A stretch of DNA of 64,000 bases from Pyrocephalus nanus (taxonomy: Eukaryota > Chordata > Aves > Passeriformes > Tyrannidae), in contig CM076259.1 in the NCBI GenBank assembly GCA_038380795.1, forward strand, positions 97,079,739 to 97,143,738. The letters are read 5' to 3'. The notes under the pieces were generated by a model that saw only the letters and a program-made list of their open reading frames with translations, was not told the DNA's origin and did no database searches. Of the stretch, positions 51,681 through 63,806 are shown piece by piece (within the stretch, counting starts at the first letter, position 1; each line of letters starts with the position of its first letter). A program made the position numbers and the translations under genes.

Positions 51681-54229
51681 CCAAATCACTTCTCACAATT
51701 CCTCTTTTCTTTTTCTTTTCTTTTTTTTTTCTCATGCAGCAAATTTTCTGGACGTGTCACAGTAACACATATGATATCACAGAATTAGTTTTTTTCCATA
51801 TTTAAGTACCTGCCAATAAGGTTAATAGATGTGGCAAAATTTTCCTGCTTACTGCTCTCTCCCAAAATTAGCTTTCTGGTCTTTCCCCAATAAGTAATTG
51901 ACAACCTGTATTGGGATGCCAGCCCAGAACAGATCTTCAGTGGTGAAGACAGAAACGCTGGTAAGACAGTGTCCATACTAAGACAAGCAAGCAAATGACA
52001 AGAGCTATAGACAAAATCTCTTCTTTTTCTTTTTTTCTCTTAGTGTTTTGATGTATAAACTGCTAGCACTATTATACCACTATATAATGAGGTTTTGGAA
52101 GGTTCTACCATGAGATATATTTTTGTATCCTTGACATATAAAGTCTGGTCTGCATTTTATGAATTTTAAACATCCCACAGGACTCTGGTTTTGACAGAAG
52201 GGTTTTTTTCCTGCCATCTTACTCACACGTTCATTTCTGTTCATTTTCTTGTACCATAACTTGGAACTGATTGATGCGTCATTCTTCCACTTCGGTTATC
52301 TTCATATCATTTGTTGAATATTATGCCCTCATTTGACCTAAAATGCCTATCGAAAAGTTTGAGATCTCACTCACAGGTGGAAAGGCTGTGGAACGAAGAT
52401 GGTCATTTGTCTGCTGTAAATTTCTTACACAGACTTTGAAAATAGTGTTTGCACCGTCAGTTTCAATGAAATTTGTTCTGATCAGAAGAAGTTTGAAAGT
52501 ATTTGTATTTAGGAATAAGAGTGTTCCAATAGAAGGGCTATTGGTGTTTGGTTTATTTCTTTTTAGGATTTTTTGTATTTTAAGCTCATGCTCTATCTCT
52601 AACAGAATGAACTAAGAGCAAATCCCTAGTAGTAGCAATGGTAGGTGTCCAGTAAGGGCCTTGAAGCTGGAAGAGATGCTAGGAAGCAGCTTGTGGAAAG
52701 CATTGCTTCTTTTTTAATGCCTTATGGAATTTTCTAGCACACAGTCTGGCTCTTTTTGTTATCTGCCAGCAGATCTTTGAATGCATGACCCATACCAAAA
52801 TCTACTTACGGGGTGAAAAACCTGAGTATCATTTAGTGTTAAGCTGATTTAAAAAAAAAAAATACAAGAAGCTAGTGCTTGGAGAGACAGAATGTTGGCT
52901 TTCAGGGTTGTGGTTTTTTTTTCCTTTAAAAGACTCTAATCATGTTTTGCTTCAGTCTGAGCATTAAATTAGAAGGTGCAAGTGCAGAAATGAATATTTA
53001 CAGAAAAAAATAATGGAAATATTCCTAGGATAATTTAAACACATTAGTTGTGATAATTAACTGTTAAAGAAAAATACTAGTAGTACCACAAATTATTAGC
53101 AATATAAATATTCATAATTTAAAGCCTTTTAAAATAGTTTATTGTGCAGAATAGTAATTTAAAACTAATCTCATCTTTAAAATCAGTATATTCAGTCAGG
53201 CTTAAAAATGAATATGTACAAACTATTCTGGATGTGCAGAATCAAATGACATGTATTTATCCTACTGGAGTGAGTAGCACTACAGAGACTATCACCATGA
53301 GGGGAAAGTTTGCAGAAGAGACCTGAAGCAGCTGCTAGGCCAAACCTCTCCCTATCAAAAGCACGAGCCTCATGGTGGTGTAAGAAATTCATCCTAACTG
53401 GGGTTTTTCCAAGAGGAAAACATGAATCTGAGATGAAAAGGAGCGTAGTCTCTATGTGTGTTTCCCTGTCACCCAACCTTGGCTTTGTGTCTGAATTCAG
53501 AACTTATTTTGTCCCAGCTAAAGCCTCACCCTGGGGCTCTGATACCCCAGCTGACATCTGAACACACAAGCAGAAAGGAATGAGAGAGTGGTAAGACAAG
53601 CATTTTGTGAGGCACACGTATGCCTGGTTGCTTTTGATGATGAGAACTACCAAGGTCAAAGCCTAAAACGCAGTTACCTGCCCAATGCAGATGGTAAAGC
53701 ATCAAGGAAACAACAAATCTTCCTGCTTAGAATAATACCAGATAAGCAGTACCATGAGAACACAGTTCTGGCAGTGCGGTTTTCCCTTTGTCTGTGCTCA
53801 GTAACTCAAGATCACTTGAGAAATCTCTACATGGGGGTTACCTAGCTCTGTAGGTGAAGTTAACTTACTGTCTTAAAAGAGTCATATCTTGGGTTTCTAT
53901 ATGCCCTTTATCTTTTATAGGTAATAGGAGAGATACCATTTATCAACTGATCATGTGGAAATATCAATTGTGGATTGCTAGGACATCAGGAGACCTTAAT
54001 GGTTGTTATAAAATTTATTCACTGTTTTCCTACTTATAGGAATTTAATTGTTTTAATAAATCCATGACAAAATACAACCTGGAGATCCATGTAGCTCAGA
54101 TGTACTCAGAACTGTGAAACAATTTGGCAATTCTTTTTCTCTAAAAGTTCGGGCACATGAATCTGCACAGTTACAGTCCTGGACAGCTCTGAAAATGTAG
54201 GTGTTTGATTAAAGTATTACAGGAATTAC
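51681..54229. other. Anonymous DNA, no gene seen
   Basis: A pyrimidine-rich tract at 51704-51732 is the only clear simple repeat, with an A13 run near 52850. A plus-strand frame at 53588-53845 has a stretch that superficially recalls a crystallin-type motif but lacks splice context and is not called. No RNA gene or transposon was recognised. Confidence 0.5.
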
Positions 54230-54790
54230 TGATCCCCCCGGTCCTGTGCCCCATCAGAGCTTTATTGCTCTGTGGCAGCACAAATGTTCCATGGCAGTTA
54301 TTGTAGGGGATATAGCAGGCAGTTACGCTGCAGGCTGTTCAGAGAGATTTATTACAGATATATGGATAGGATGAAAAGAGAGGTCTCTACTGTAGGAAAA
54401 GCCCGGCAGTGGATCTGCAGGAGAACCCCCTCCTGGCAGCAGCAGAGGGCTGGGAGTTCCCACCCCCTCCTGCCCACCTTTGTCTTGTCAGGCAGTGCTG
54501 TCTCAGGCCAGCTGTTGTCTCCCTCTCCCTGAGAAAACAGCTGGTTCTGGCATGCTTCCTCTGGCTGGAGTGATACAGGAGCTGGCAAGAATGTCTCTCC
54601 CGATGCAGTGATTTTTTCTCACTGATCCCAGCTTATCAGCTGGAAAGGAAGACTCTGTGAGTGCCGTTAATGGAGGGGAGATAGCCCAACCAGTGGTGCT
54701 TTGCAATCAGTAGAACAATCGAGGGCTATTGGTCCTGGCTCCACTCTTGAACTTAATTTGGAAGATTTGAAGGCATAAAAACCCATTCTG
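54230..54790 (-). other. GC-richer CpG-bearing block, possible old LTR (unassigned)
   Basis: This block is clearly more GC-rich than its surroundings and carries several CpG dinucleotides in otherwise CpG-poor DNA. On the minus strand it has two AATAAA motifs. One lies just before CTCTGATGGGGCACAGG. The other lies within CTGTAATAAATCTCTCTG. It could end in GGGGATCA at 54230. These points would fit the 3' part of a decayed retroviral LTR read on the minus strand. I found no matching target-site duplication and no opposite TG terminus, so the call is weak. A regulatory or non-repetitive GC island is the alternative. Confidence 0.3.
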
Positions 54791-56886
54791 GTACATTAGT
54801 CTGATTTCCTGTATATCACAGGGTATGCAACTTTGTGCATTTAATCAATTTTGAACTAAGCACTACTATTTAGCTGCAAGTATGGCAGGCAGGAGTTCTT
54901 TCTTGGCTAAATGAGTCATTTTTTGAAGAAGACATTTGGGGCTGGAGCTTTGGTGTAGCATCTGCCTTTTACAAAGAAGTTCCTCACAAGTCCTATTTGT
55001 CCTGTTTTGCACCATTAGACATAATATCTTGATCTTATACCACTGCCAAAGTAACCTTTTTTCTGACTATCAATTTTTCACTGAAAAATTGTGCTGATCC
55101 CAGATTAACACGATGAGAAGAAATCGGTTTAGTCTAAGAGTTGTAGCATATCAAATATCCTAGCAACCCCAAATCATAAAAATAAAGGATTAGCCTTTAA
55201 AAAATATACAAATTGATTTCTAGGTTTCATCTTTTTAAACCCAGAATGTCATTAACATCTACTGCACAAATAACACAGAAAAATGTCTCCCTCATTTTTT
55301 TTCTTCGATAAAATGTCATGCTTTCATTCCATCTAGGATAGGGGGGTGGGGGATATTTTTGCCTCTTCTTAGAATTCAAAAAACAAGTTCTCTCAGTCAG
55401 AGATGCTAAGTGTTCCCACCTGTAAAACAGGTACCTTCTAAAAACAATGTCTCATCAATATTGTCTATGTGTTTTTGCAAGGTTCTTTTAAAAATACTAT
55501 ATAGCATATCCACAGGAAATAGGTATATTATTTAAATAAGAATTGGTTATTCTAAAATTCTGATTTTAGATAACAAATGCTAAACCTTGCTTCATCTGGG
55601 ACAGAAGAGAGCACTTTTAATTATCTCCTTGTGTAGAAATCAGTACATCCATCTGCCTTACAAGTTACAAATTGTAGGCAACACCTCTGCACCTGGAACC
55701 TTTGCACAGAATAATAGAAAGCAGCCTTAGAAGAGGCTGCAATAAGTCATGAAGGAGACACTGTCACAGGAACAGCTGTCTGTAAATCCTGACTCATGCT
55801 AGTGAGTGTCATCTGCTCCCTAGATCTCCAGCAAAGTAGTCTAGTCTTCAGGAAAGAGAGCTATTTTCCCTTTATTTCTGCAGAAAAAATGAAGGTGTTA
55901 CTCTCGGTATAGTAAAAAGAAACATTTCTCTTAATTCATGAAAACCATTTAAATGGGTTTTATACCTGCCAAAGTTAGAATTGTACCTATGGCAGCATTA
56001 CAAGAATATAGATCTTGGCCATTTAGGGTGAGTGTGTTTTTCCCACTGTCCTAAAAAATTTTCTTCTCTCAAGGAACACAGGTTGTGGTTCTGGGTGATC
56101 TGTTCTTTCTGCTGTAGCTCAACCTGTTCTCTACCTCTCAAGGACTGGGGAAGAAGAAGAAGAGCCAGAGAGCGAAGAGTTAAGAAAAAAATGAACGGCT
56201 GATTTGATCCAAGGAAGCAAATGAGGGTCTGTTTAGTAAGGCATGAACAGATGCTAGACCACAAATGCCAAATCCATGGTATGGTGCTGCCTGGAGGATA
56301 GCATTGGTATGAGATAAGTGGGAGAAAATGCTCATCAAGCACTAGTGGGGACATACTGAAAACAAGTTACACAGTTCCAAAAGACTGACAGTGAAAATTT
56401 GTGGACTAAATGCTAGTTGCCAAAATGTAAGCAAGGATGTTCAAGCCTGAAACAAAAATCTCTCAAGGGCACTTTGACCACCTTCTTGTGAGGGTGGGGA
56501 ACTCTCCCACCTAAATGAGAGTTAAGCCTTTGTCTCTTCACTCTCAGCAGAAACAGAAACTAGTTTGAGAAGGATTTTTAAAATATTTTTAAGTCCCACA
56601 GAGCTGTCACTGTACAGCCTTTACCATAATTTAACTATAGACATATAGATGAAGAATAATTTGCAATGCTGCCATAAGGAGCATTTTTCTGGAAACTACT
56701 TAAAACATGTTTCATTTATATACCCATATCAAGCAATCAATTAGCTGTACATCAAGGGGTTGAAGTTCTTCTCAAAATCAGGATATTATGCAAAATAGTG
56801 ATATGTTTTTCTCAGAGGATACTCAAATTCAGACATAGCTCTAACTTTCCAATTATGCCATATGTTTTCTTTCTCATTCTTACTTT

Positions 56887-56902
56887 TGTGTGTGTGTGTG
56901 TT
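56887..56902. repeat. (GT)n microsatellite
   Basis: Seven to eight GT units. Confidence 0.85.
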
Positions 56903-57838
56903 GATAAACTGCATAAAGAACCAAATTTCTAAATTCTGAAGTGTCTCCCAAAAGACCTAATTCATATACAGTATCCTGTAACATAGAGCATCTTGAATCC
57001 CTTAAGAAATATACCTCAATGCATCACCTTTGCCAAACTCCTCTCCAGTATCCCTCCTATTTGTCAGAAAATTCCAATAAAGCCAGAAACTCATAAGACA
57101 AAGGCTGGATGTCCTAGATGAATATTTAGACATACCACATTAACACCAGAATGTAGATAACAGTAATGTTCTGAAATCTGACAAAGCTTCACAAGGAACT
57201 GCCATATTTATAATGGCATAGTTCATATAAAATGACAAAAATGACAAAATTTTATTTTTATTTTTTTTACTTCTATCAAATTTTGTTAATCGTAACTTTT
57301 CTAAGAGAAAAGGTGCCCTCATGTCACTGATTTTTTCAAGAATAACTATACCTATCGTTATCCAGTTTCTAGCTTACTGGTATTCTCTGTGTTACAGTTT
57401 ATGTCATCTTCTGGTTCATGCTGCGAAGTCAGCTGTGGAGGTGATTCATCTCATTCTAGACTGTCTTGGCAAGAGGCTGACTTTTTGCTTTGTTTGTTTC
57501 ATGAAAACAGGGTATTCCCACAGATGTTATAATACTGCAGCTCACTCTTACAACACTTGTAGCACTTGTCATTTGTCATGAGATAAATCTGAGGAGTATA
57601 AGCAGCCTCCTGACTCCAGTGAATTATTTTTCATACTGTTTCCATGACCTCATTTCCATGGAGACCCCTATTTCTCATTGTGAGGGTTCTCTCCCCTGTT
57701 TTCATGCTGTTGCATGAGAACTATAAAGTCCTTTCAGTCTGCTTAGTATTTAATGAGGGAGTTCTGGTTCTAAAATTAGTCAGCAATGAAAGTTCTATCT
57801 TAAAAGCCAGCAAGTGTAAGGGGAAAGTGAATAATTGC

Positions 57839-57853
57839 AAAAAAAAAAAAAAA
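57839..57853. repeat. A15 homopolymer
   Basis: Fifteen consecutive A with no retroposed sequence recognised upstream. Confidence 0.9.
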
Positions 57854-58869
57854 TCCATTTTAATTAGTTCTTGCAAAGAAAATTAGGCAAACAATTTTAG
57901 ACAAGCAGTTAGAAACAGAAATTTAGAAGTAAGTGAGTTACTATTCAGAATGTGGCTCAAATGGAAGGTAGCTTTGTTATTTTAAGTAGAGAACCATCAC
58001 CTTGCTCTCATCTCTTTTTTATGAGAGATGAGGCTTACTCCTGCATGGGGGGAGAGATCCGTGGCATCCAACTGACACACTCTGTGCTATGAGCAGTGAA
58101 CTGAGAGAGTTTTATAACACAGCAGCATTGCACATCCTCGTTGTGAGGATAGAATACCTTTTTTTTCCAGAAGATTTCGATATGAGGAGACAGTTCTCAC
58201 TCAGGGAGGCTTTCTACCTGAAAGGTAACTCTTTCTCAGAGGCAGTTTCAGTGCTTTCTCCCCATCCCACACAGCAAGAGAAGTTCTCAGCCTCTCTCTC
58301 TGATATGTGAGAGGAGAGAGATAACAGATAACAGTTTAGAGAAATGCTACAGGGCCACTGGAGACCAGGGAGAGTTGGGAGAGCCAGGGATGATAAAGGT
58401 CAGGAGCGAACAGGGGGTTTGCCTTTTTCTCTCTGACGCCCGATACCTCCTGGGGTGCCGAGAAGTTTGTAAGTTTTAATGTCTTTGCCTGCAAAACAGA
58501 CCCTTTTTGAACATTTTCCACTGCCTTGGCATTCTTGAGGAAGATGCCTGCCTATCTTTTACCTTAAACTCATACACTGGATAAGACCAGCTTAGGTATA
58601 ATGCTGAAAAAAATCTTTTAATTAAAAAAAATTTTAAAAAATAAAACCAAAAAAACTCACACACACAAATGTTCCCTTATCTAAGAGAAAGTGCCAAAAG
58701 CACACTTGCACACAATAGGTGCAAGAAGATAGCCAAGTACATATTATTGGTGAATGCATAAATAATGGAATAGATGCTACTACTCAAAGTGCATTCTCTT
58801 AATTTAGCTAAACCTCTTCCCAGAACTCTGAAATAATTTCTAGAATTCTACAACCTGTCAATTAATGAC

Positions 58870-59760
58870 AAAAAGTTACAAACAAAACTGAGGCAGGGAG
58901 AGCCAAATAAATGGGAAAATTGCAAAAACCATCTGCCAAACTACAGACCATTAGTCTTACCTCAGTGATAAGCAAGGATTTGGAGGAAATGTGAAATCTG
59001 TAATGTAAATGGAAAAAGAAAGATGATGAGCCTGAAAACATCCATTTGTGCCTGTTTAACCTTTAATAAAATAAGCGTTGTTATAGACTCATCGTTGAGC
59101 TTAGATGAAATATTTGATATGGTAACCAAAGGAATATTGAATGCTTTACTAAAAAAGATGGGGTTTATTTTAAGAAGTTGAAACAGTTGTGGAACTTACT
59201 GAGACAGATACAATACACTGTGCTAACAGGAGAACTGTTGAGCTGAAGCCAGTTTATAAGTAGATTTCCTCAAGATGCATCTTGGAAGAGACAACTGCTT
59301 CTTTATTGGCATTAGCAGAAAATGCTAGTGAAATGAATGGATAACATAAAATTGGGAAAGGTTTTGTTCTTAATATAGAGGTTGACTGGGATACCATTTG
59401 AGGAGAATTGAACTAGAATACTCTGAGTGACTATGGCTCAATAACTAAATAATAACATAAAATGTAGGATTTGAACCTTGGGATTTAATGTCATGAAGAG
59501 GGGACTTGTCATTTAAGAGCAATGGTGAGGGGAAAGAAACTGTGCATCTGTTGATCAGGGATGTGTATGAGCACTAGTGGGATGTGGCAATGAATGGGAT
59601 AAATTCAATCACAGGGTATGCTGGGAAAACATTTCCAGTGCAGACAGGGAATGATGAATAGCGCCATAGAGCTCGTAGTGAGATGTAATCTAAGTTCTGG
59701 TTACCATCGCCAAGGAAAGATTAATTACGACAGAAACAAATGTAGGGAGGAAAATGAACA
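58870..59760 (+). mobile_element. Old CR1 LINE: ORF2 reverse transcriptase to 3' UTR remnant
   Basis: A long, very diverged plus-strand CR1. It starts near GCCAAATAAATGGG and AACTACAGACCATTAGTCTT with ACCTCAGTG, corresponding to the NYRPISLTSV block at the reverse-transcriptase N-terminus, followed by an ILEE-like segment. It continues through a region matching the linker around the SKAFD motif (GATGAAATATTTGATATGGT) and the RT core. It reaches GTAGTGAGATGTAATCTAAG and TTCTGGTTACCA near 59680-59710, equivalent to the consensus that leads to CAGTTCTGGTCACC at the end of the coding region. Many stops and indels are present, so no protein is possible. Both ends are approximate. The divergence resembles that of the copies at 11.5 and 26 kb. 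Confidence 0.72.
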
Positions 59761-62700
59761 ATGTGAACAGAAGAACAAATATATGCCCATACATTTATTT
59801 AGGCTGAACACAAACACTGTGTTCAACATACAGAGCTGACAGGGACAATAGTGGCCAGGTAATGAGCACGGTTTCATGGCTGGACTCTGTAACACAGCTT
59901 TCTGCAACACTAGAGGAAAGTAGCAGCATTTCAGAAGACCTGCCATGTTCCAGCTCTTAAGATTTGACATGGGTTTTTGTTGCCTTGTTAAAATCCTTTA
60001 TTATGGAAAAAAAGGGAAAGTAAAATACAGTAGTTCTTCTTCATGGGAAATTTATGGCTCAAACTCTCAGCAAATTTTCTCTGAAACTTTACAGAAAATA
60101 TCAGCCCATAGCCATCTAAAGGAGCTGCTCCTATCTTAATATTTTTAAATATGGAAAAGAAATCTCTAGTAAATGCAAGTCTTTTTCTCTAAAGACTTCT
60201 CTTTGTTACAATGAAATTTTTTCAAAACTTGAAAATGGAATCATGTTCTAAGAATATCTGGTAGTATTTATATAATAAATATATTTTTGTAGTATTTATA
60301 TAATAAATACTACATTCTTATTATGACATAACAATATGCTATTCAGGATTTGCACTTTTAATTAATGAAAATTAAGATGATATTGAAATTTTTGTTCTTT
60401 TACTAATATCTAAACTCTCAAATTTGTCGGTTACCATCTTTTTTGTGTGTTCCTTGAGCTCTGTTTTACTTGTTATCATTCTTTCAGCACTGACATTTTC
60501 AACAATATCATACACAGTATGTCATTCTGTCATAAGAAAGGAAATGGAAATCCATTCAACAGAGCTACTGCTGTTTTTTACTTTAGCTGCAGTGGTACTT
60601 AGGTTATCAAACAGGGATCAATATCTGTTTCATTGCACTAGATGCTCTGTGAACAGCAGCAGAAAAGCAGCTTCTTCCCTGAGAGCTCTCTTCATGGCAT
60701 GCAGGGTGAATAAACAGGCACAGTAAGGAACGGAAGACAGCTAACTGCAGAGTCACGTACTTACATTATTATTCCAATAATTCTCTGCATTATTTCAGCA
60801 TGCGTCATCAAATCTGTTAATCTCTTTATATATTATTAGTGCTAATAGCTCCATATTAACAGTTCTCTTTGCCCCTGAAAGAATAAGGAAACAATATCAA
60901 GGTTCAGCTTTTGTCTCCGACTTTTTAATGCAAACCTGGGAAATGCACTTATTAAAGTGTATTCTCACATCATACACTGTACTTTTACCTTATATATTTC
61001 AGCCAAAAAAGGCACCAATTATTTTTAATTAATAATATCAAATTAGTCAAATCACAAAGAAGACACTACTTCTACAGCAGCAGCCACATTCATGCTATCA
61101 CCTTCCTGCAGTATTTTTATGCACCAATATGCAGCTCTGCATTGCTGTTCCTCAGGTTAGGTGCAGGCACATAACAGGACCAGAGGGATGACTGGGAGGT
61201 TTTCTCTTCTTTGGCATAGCAGAGTCATAAGAGCAGACAGAATTTCAAAGTCTCCTACAAAGACTGAAAGAACTGGGGATATTTGTTTCTCATATGAAAA
61301 AAAAAGAAAGCAAAAATAAAGAGAAGGCACAATAAAATATAAAAGGCTGACACAGAGTCAAAAGGAATAATCTGTGCACTACATCCATGATGAATAAGGC
61401 AAAAAAATAGGAGAACTGAATTTCTACTCTCTATCCTTATCTCTTGCTACTTCCTTCCCAACCATCAGGTCCTTGTGATCTTGCCTAGGATTTGAGTCTT
61501 GCTTGATTTACCAAATAAGGTGGAAGGGGGACAAATTTACCCTCTTAATGCACACTCAAAGTTGTCACAGTGATACAAAGGGTGAGAGCTGGAAAAGAAG
61601 TGAAATCTGTGCCGACCCTCAGGCTACAAACTGAATGTTTCATTACTGAGCATCGGCTAGGCCTCCAGGGTGACTGTATCAGATGAAACATAAACAACGG
61701 TATCTAACGTGACAGATCAGAAATTAAAAACTAAATCTGTCTGAGCAATTTACAGAGGTGGATGGCTTTATCCTGGCTTTTGCTTCCAGACAAGAAAAGC
61801 CTTCCCTGCATGAAATTACTAGGAGAGTCTGAGTGCAGTCCTGGGGTTTCATGAATATAACAGGTATATTTCTACAGTATTCTTAATATAGATGGTATAT
61901 AGATCCTTGCAGGCTTTTTGTCTTTATTTTTTTTTTTAAATACAAGCTGTATTTATGCTTCATTTGAAGACAAGAAAATCAGATGCAATAATTTTTCATG
62001 GTTTGCATATCTTATTATCTTACACATAGTTTTGTGTAGCATGGTCATCACATTATTATGTAAGTCTCCTCAAGCAGAGCACTAAGCAACCTGAGTTAGA
62101 GCTGTCTGCTTTGTATTCTTTTGCATTTTTCTGAGAGATGTTTCCTGAGTATTTGGCTTCATGTTTCAATAGCTAGACACAAGTGGTTTTTGTTAGTAAA
62201 CACACATTGCTTTAAGATCAGAACAGGCAGCTCATACTTGTTCCTGACTGATGTGGAGTAGGTGCTGGCAATCCTATGGGACTCATTTCACAGACTCTGG
62301 AACTTCAGTGGGAGTCGGTCCTCTGTCTCTTAAGACTGGTTTTATTTGAAGAAAGCTTCATCAGGAAAAGTTATTGGTCATTATCTTTTTCCTTAAACTT
62401 TGGGTGAACATTTATATTTATTGAATGCTTTCTGCAGAGACCTATAGGGGAAAAAAAGAAAAAAAGATACTGAAATTTTTATTTTTTTTTCCCAAATGTA
62501 TTAATTTGAAAAGATCACAGTATTTAGGTAAATACTACAAGGAACACATAGACCTTTGAATGCTTTACAAGTGATATGTTTGGTATCCCCCTTATTCCTC
62601 ATTTTATTCATGTCATTCTGAGATTAATCTTCAGGTTCAGAGACGCAAATTCCAGCAGTGAGACAAGATTTTGTTTATGTCTAGAGCAGCAGGATACCCA

Positions 62701-62774
62701 GCACAAAAGAAGTGCATCAGTAATAGCCACTGGTGCAGAGGATCACCTTCCCACTCTATAAGCGTGTGGGGGCA
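59761..62774. other. Anonymous AT-rich DNA with a hairpin-forming repeat, no gene seen
   Basis: No exon, RNA gene or transposon is supported. The distinctive structure is the duplicated 20-bp unit with a perfect 10-bp-arm inverted repeat at 60261-60313, listed separately. A plus-strand frame at 60424-60726 begins with hydrophobic residues but starts at TTG, not ATG, and is not called. Confidence 0.5.
60261..60313. repeat. 20-bp direct repeat with inverted-repeat hairpin
   Basis: GTAGTATTTATATAATAAAT occurs exactly at 60261-60280 and 60289-60308. The second copy extends to form a hairpin. GTAGTATTTA (60289-60298) is the exact reverse complement of TAAATACTAC (60304-60313), around a 5-base loop. 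The first copy lacks the closing bases, so only copy 2 has the full 10-bp stem. It is a local structural oddity of unknown role, possibly a slippage or template-switch product. Confidence 0.9.
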
Positions 62775-62779
62775 GGGGA
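62775..62779. repeat. 5-bp target-site duplication, left copy
   Basis: GGGGA, repeated at 63321-63325, flanks the LTR at 62780-63320. Confidence 0.75.
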
Positions 62780-62908
62780 TGGAGGGTTGACCCCAGTCAG
62801 CAGCCACACAGCTGCTTGTCCAGTTCCCATTCTCAGTGGGACACTGGGGAGAATAGGAAAAGCAAAAGCAATCAAGCTTCTGGGTCAGGACAAAATAGCT
62901 AAAAAGAT

Positions 62909-62929
62909 GAGGAGGGGGGAGGGGGGGAA
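62909..62929 (+). repeat. G-rich purine tract
   Basis: Runs of GG, six G and seven G are separated by single A bases, inside the antisense LTR. It has G-quadruplex potential on the plus strand. Confidence 0.8.
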
Positions 62930-63050
62930 GTAAAAATGAAGTGATGCAAAAGCAATCACTCACCACCTCCCACAGGCAGACCAATGCCCAGTCAGTCTTC
63001 AAGCAATGGGCACCATGGTAGCTGAACACCCCTTTTCTTCCTCCACTACC

Positions 63051-63064
63051 CCAGTTTTTATTCC
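63051..63064 (-). promoter_or_regulatory. Degraded LTR TATA-box region
   Basis: On the minus strand this reads GGAATAAAAACTGG, the position at which related LTRs carry a TATATAAACTGGGG-type core promoter. The TATA is mutated to AATAAAAA, so promoter activity is doubtful. Confidence 0.5.
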
Positions 63065-63320
63065 TGAGCATGATGTTATATGTTTAAGAATATCCTTTTG
63101 ACCAGTTCAGGTCAGCTGTTCTGACTTCTTCTTGCCCACCCCCAGCCTATTTTCTGGAAGGACAGAGTGAAAACAGTAAGCCTTGACCTGGTGTTCAGCA
63201 GCCATTCAGCAATAGCCACTGATGTGATATCAACAGTGGGTAAGGTGCAAATCCAAAAACACCATAGGGTCTGCTATGAAGAAAGTTAACTCCATCCAAG
63301 TCAGACTCAGTGTGGAGACA

Positions 63321-63325
63321 GGGGA
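63321..63325. repeat. 5-bp target-site duplication, right copy
   Basis: GGGGA, matching 62775-62779. The match continues for two more bases (TG), which at the left side already belong to the LTR terminus. Confidence 0.75.
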
Positions 63326-63806
63326 TGTTACTTGAGAGTATCTCTTGCCTCACCTCAGTAGCTCCGTGATGTCTGTTGGATCAGCCAGAGCCTAGTAAAT
63401 GTTTTATCTTAGCTGCAACACTAACATGGAAAGCATGGAGCATTTTCCCAGCTATCAGCCAGCCTTCTGCCACAGATTCATACCTCCTGAGAGAAGTAGC
63501 GTGGCAAGGCACAGCTTTGGACTTCTTGCAGCCACAGTCCATCAGCAGGGAATTAGCCATCATGTAAATGGGCATCTGAGCTGGGAAACCATATTGGTAA
63601 TGAGAGCGTGAGATTAACTTTGCTGCTCTCCCTGGCAGAGAAGTAGGAATTGACAGCAATGTGATAGGTCTAACAACTGGAAACACTGTCAAAACAAGAA
63701 TTATAGATGAAAAAACTGTATCCTTTCAGAAGCCTAAGTGAGAGAAAATAACTCCAGGACAAGTTATGACCCAAAAAGAAGGCTTTTGATGGATTTGCTT
63801 AATTCT
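63326..63806. other. Anonymous DNA, no gene seen
   Basis: Several overlapping short frames on both strands (63376-63692) have no recognisable domain. No transposon or RNA gene is supported. Confidence 0.5.

Larger units (their letters stand above)
54791..58869. other. Anonymous DNA, no gene seen
   Basis: No gene or recognisable transposon. Simple repeats are (GT)n at 56887-56902 and A15 at 57839-57853, with an A-rich stretch at about 58620-58660. The frame at 55998-56354 (118 codons, minus) has no domain. Confidence 0.5.
62780..63320 (-). mobile_element. Solo LTR of an avian ERVL-type endogenous retrovirus, antisense
   Basis: A 541-bp LTR whose plus-strand reading starts TG and ends CA, flanked by GGGGA on both sides (5-bp duplication, ERVL-type). 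Landmarks on the plus strand in order are GGTTGACCCCAGTCAGCAGC, GTGGGACACTGGGGAGAATA, AAGCAATCACTCACCACCTC, GACCAATGCCCAGTCAGTCT, CCAGTTTTTATTCCTGAGCA with TGATGTTATATG, CAGTTCAGGTCAGCTGTTCT and CTATGAAGAAAGTTAACTCC. This is the order of a well-known bird ERVL LTR in reverse. Sense is therefore the minus strand. The degraded TATA box is at about 63051-63064 (AATAAAAACTGG on the minus strand). No internal retroviral genes adjoin it. The G-rich run at 62909-62929 replaces part of the R/U5 area, and no clear poly(A) signal survives. It looks older than the LTR at 17.5 kb. Confidence 0.88.

Noticed and set aside
53588..53845. Frame containing AFDDENYQGQSL, which superficially recalls a beta/gamma-crystallin-type motif
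   Set aside because: Only a few residues match, there is no pyrimidine tract before a plausible acceptor site, and no neighbouring exon of the same type was found.
55998..56354. 118-codon minus-strand open frame
   Set aside because: No recognised domain, no exon-like boundaries, and a low-complexity leucine-rich stretch.
60424..60726. Hydrophobic frame that could suggest a membrane protein
   Set aside because: It starts at TTG rather than ATG, and the hydrophobicity is explained by T-rich sequence. No family is recognised.
62637..63071. 144-codon minus-strand open frame
   Set aside because: It runs through the sense strand of the minus-oriented LTR and out beyond its end. No retroviral or cellular domain is present, and LTRs of this type do not encode protein.
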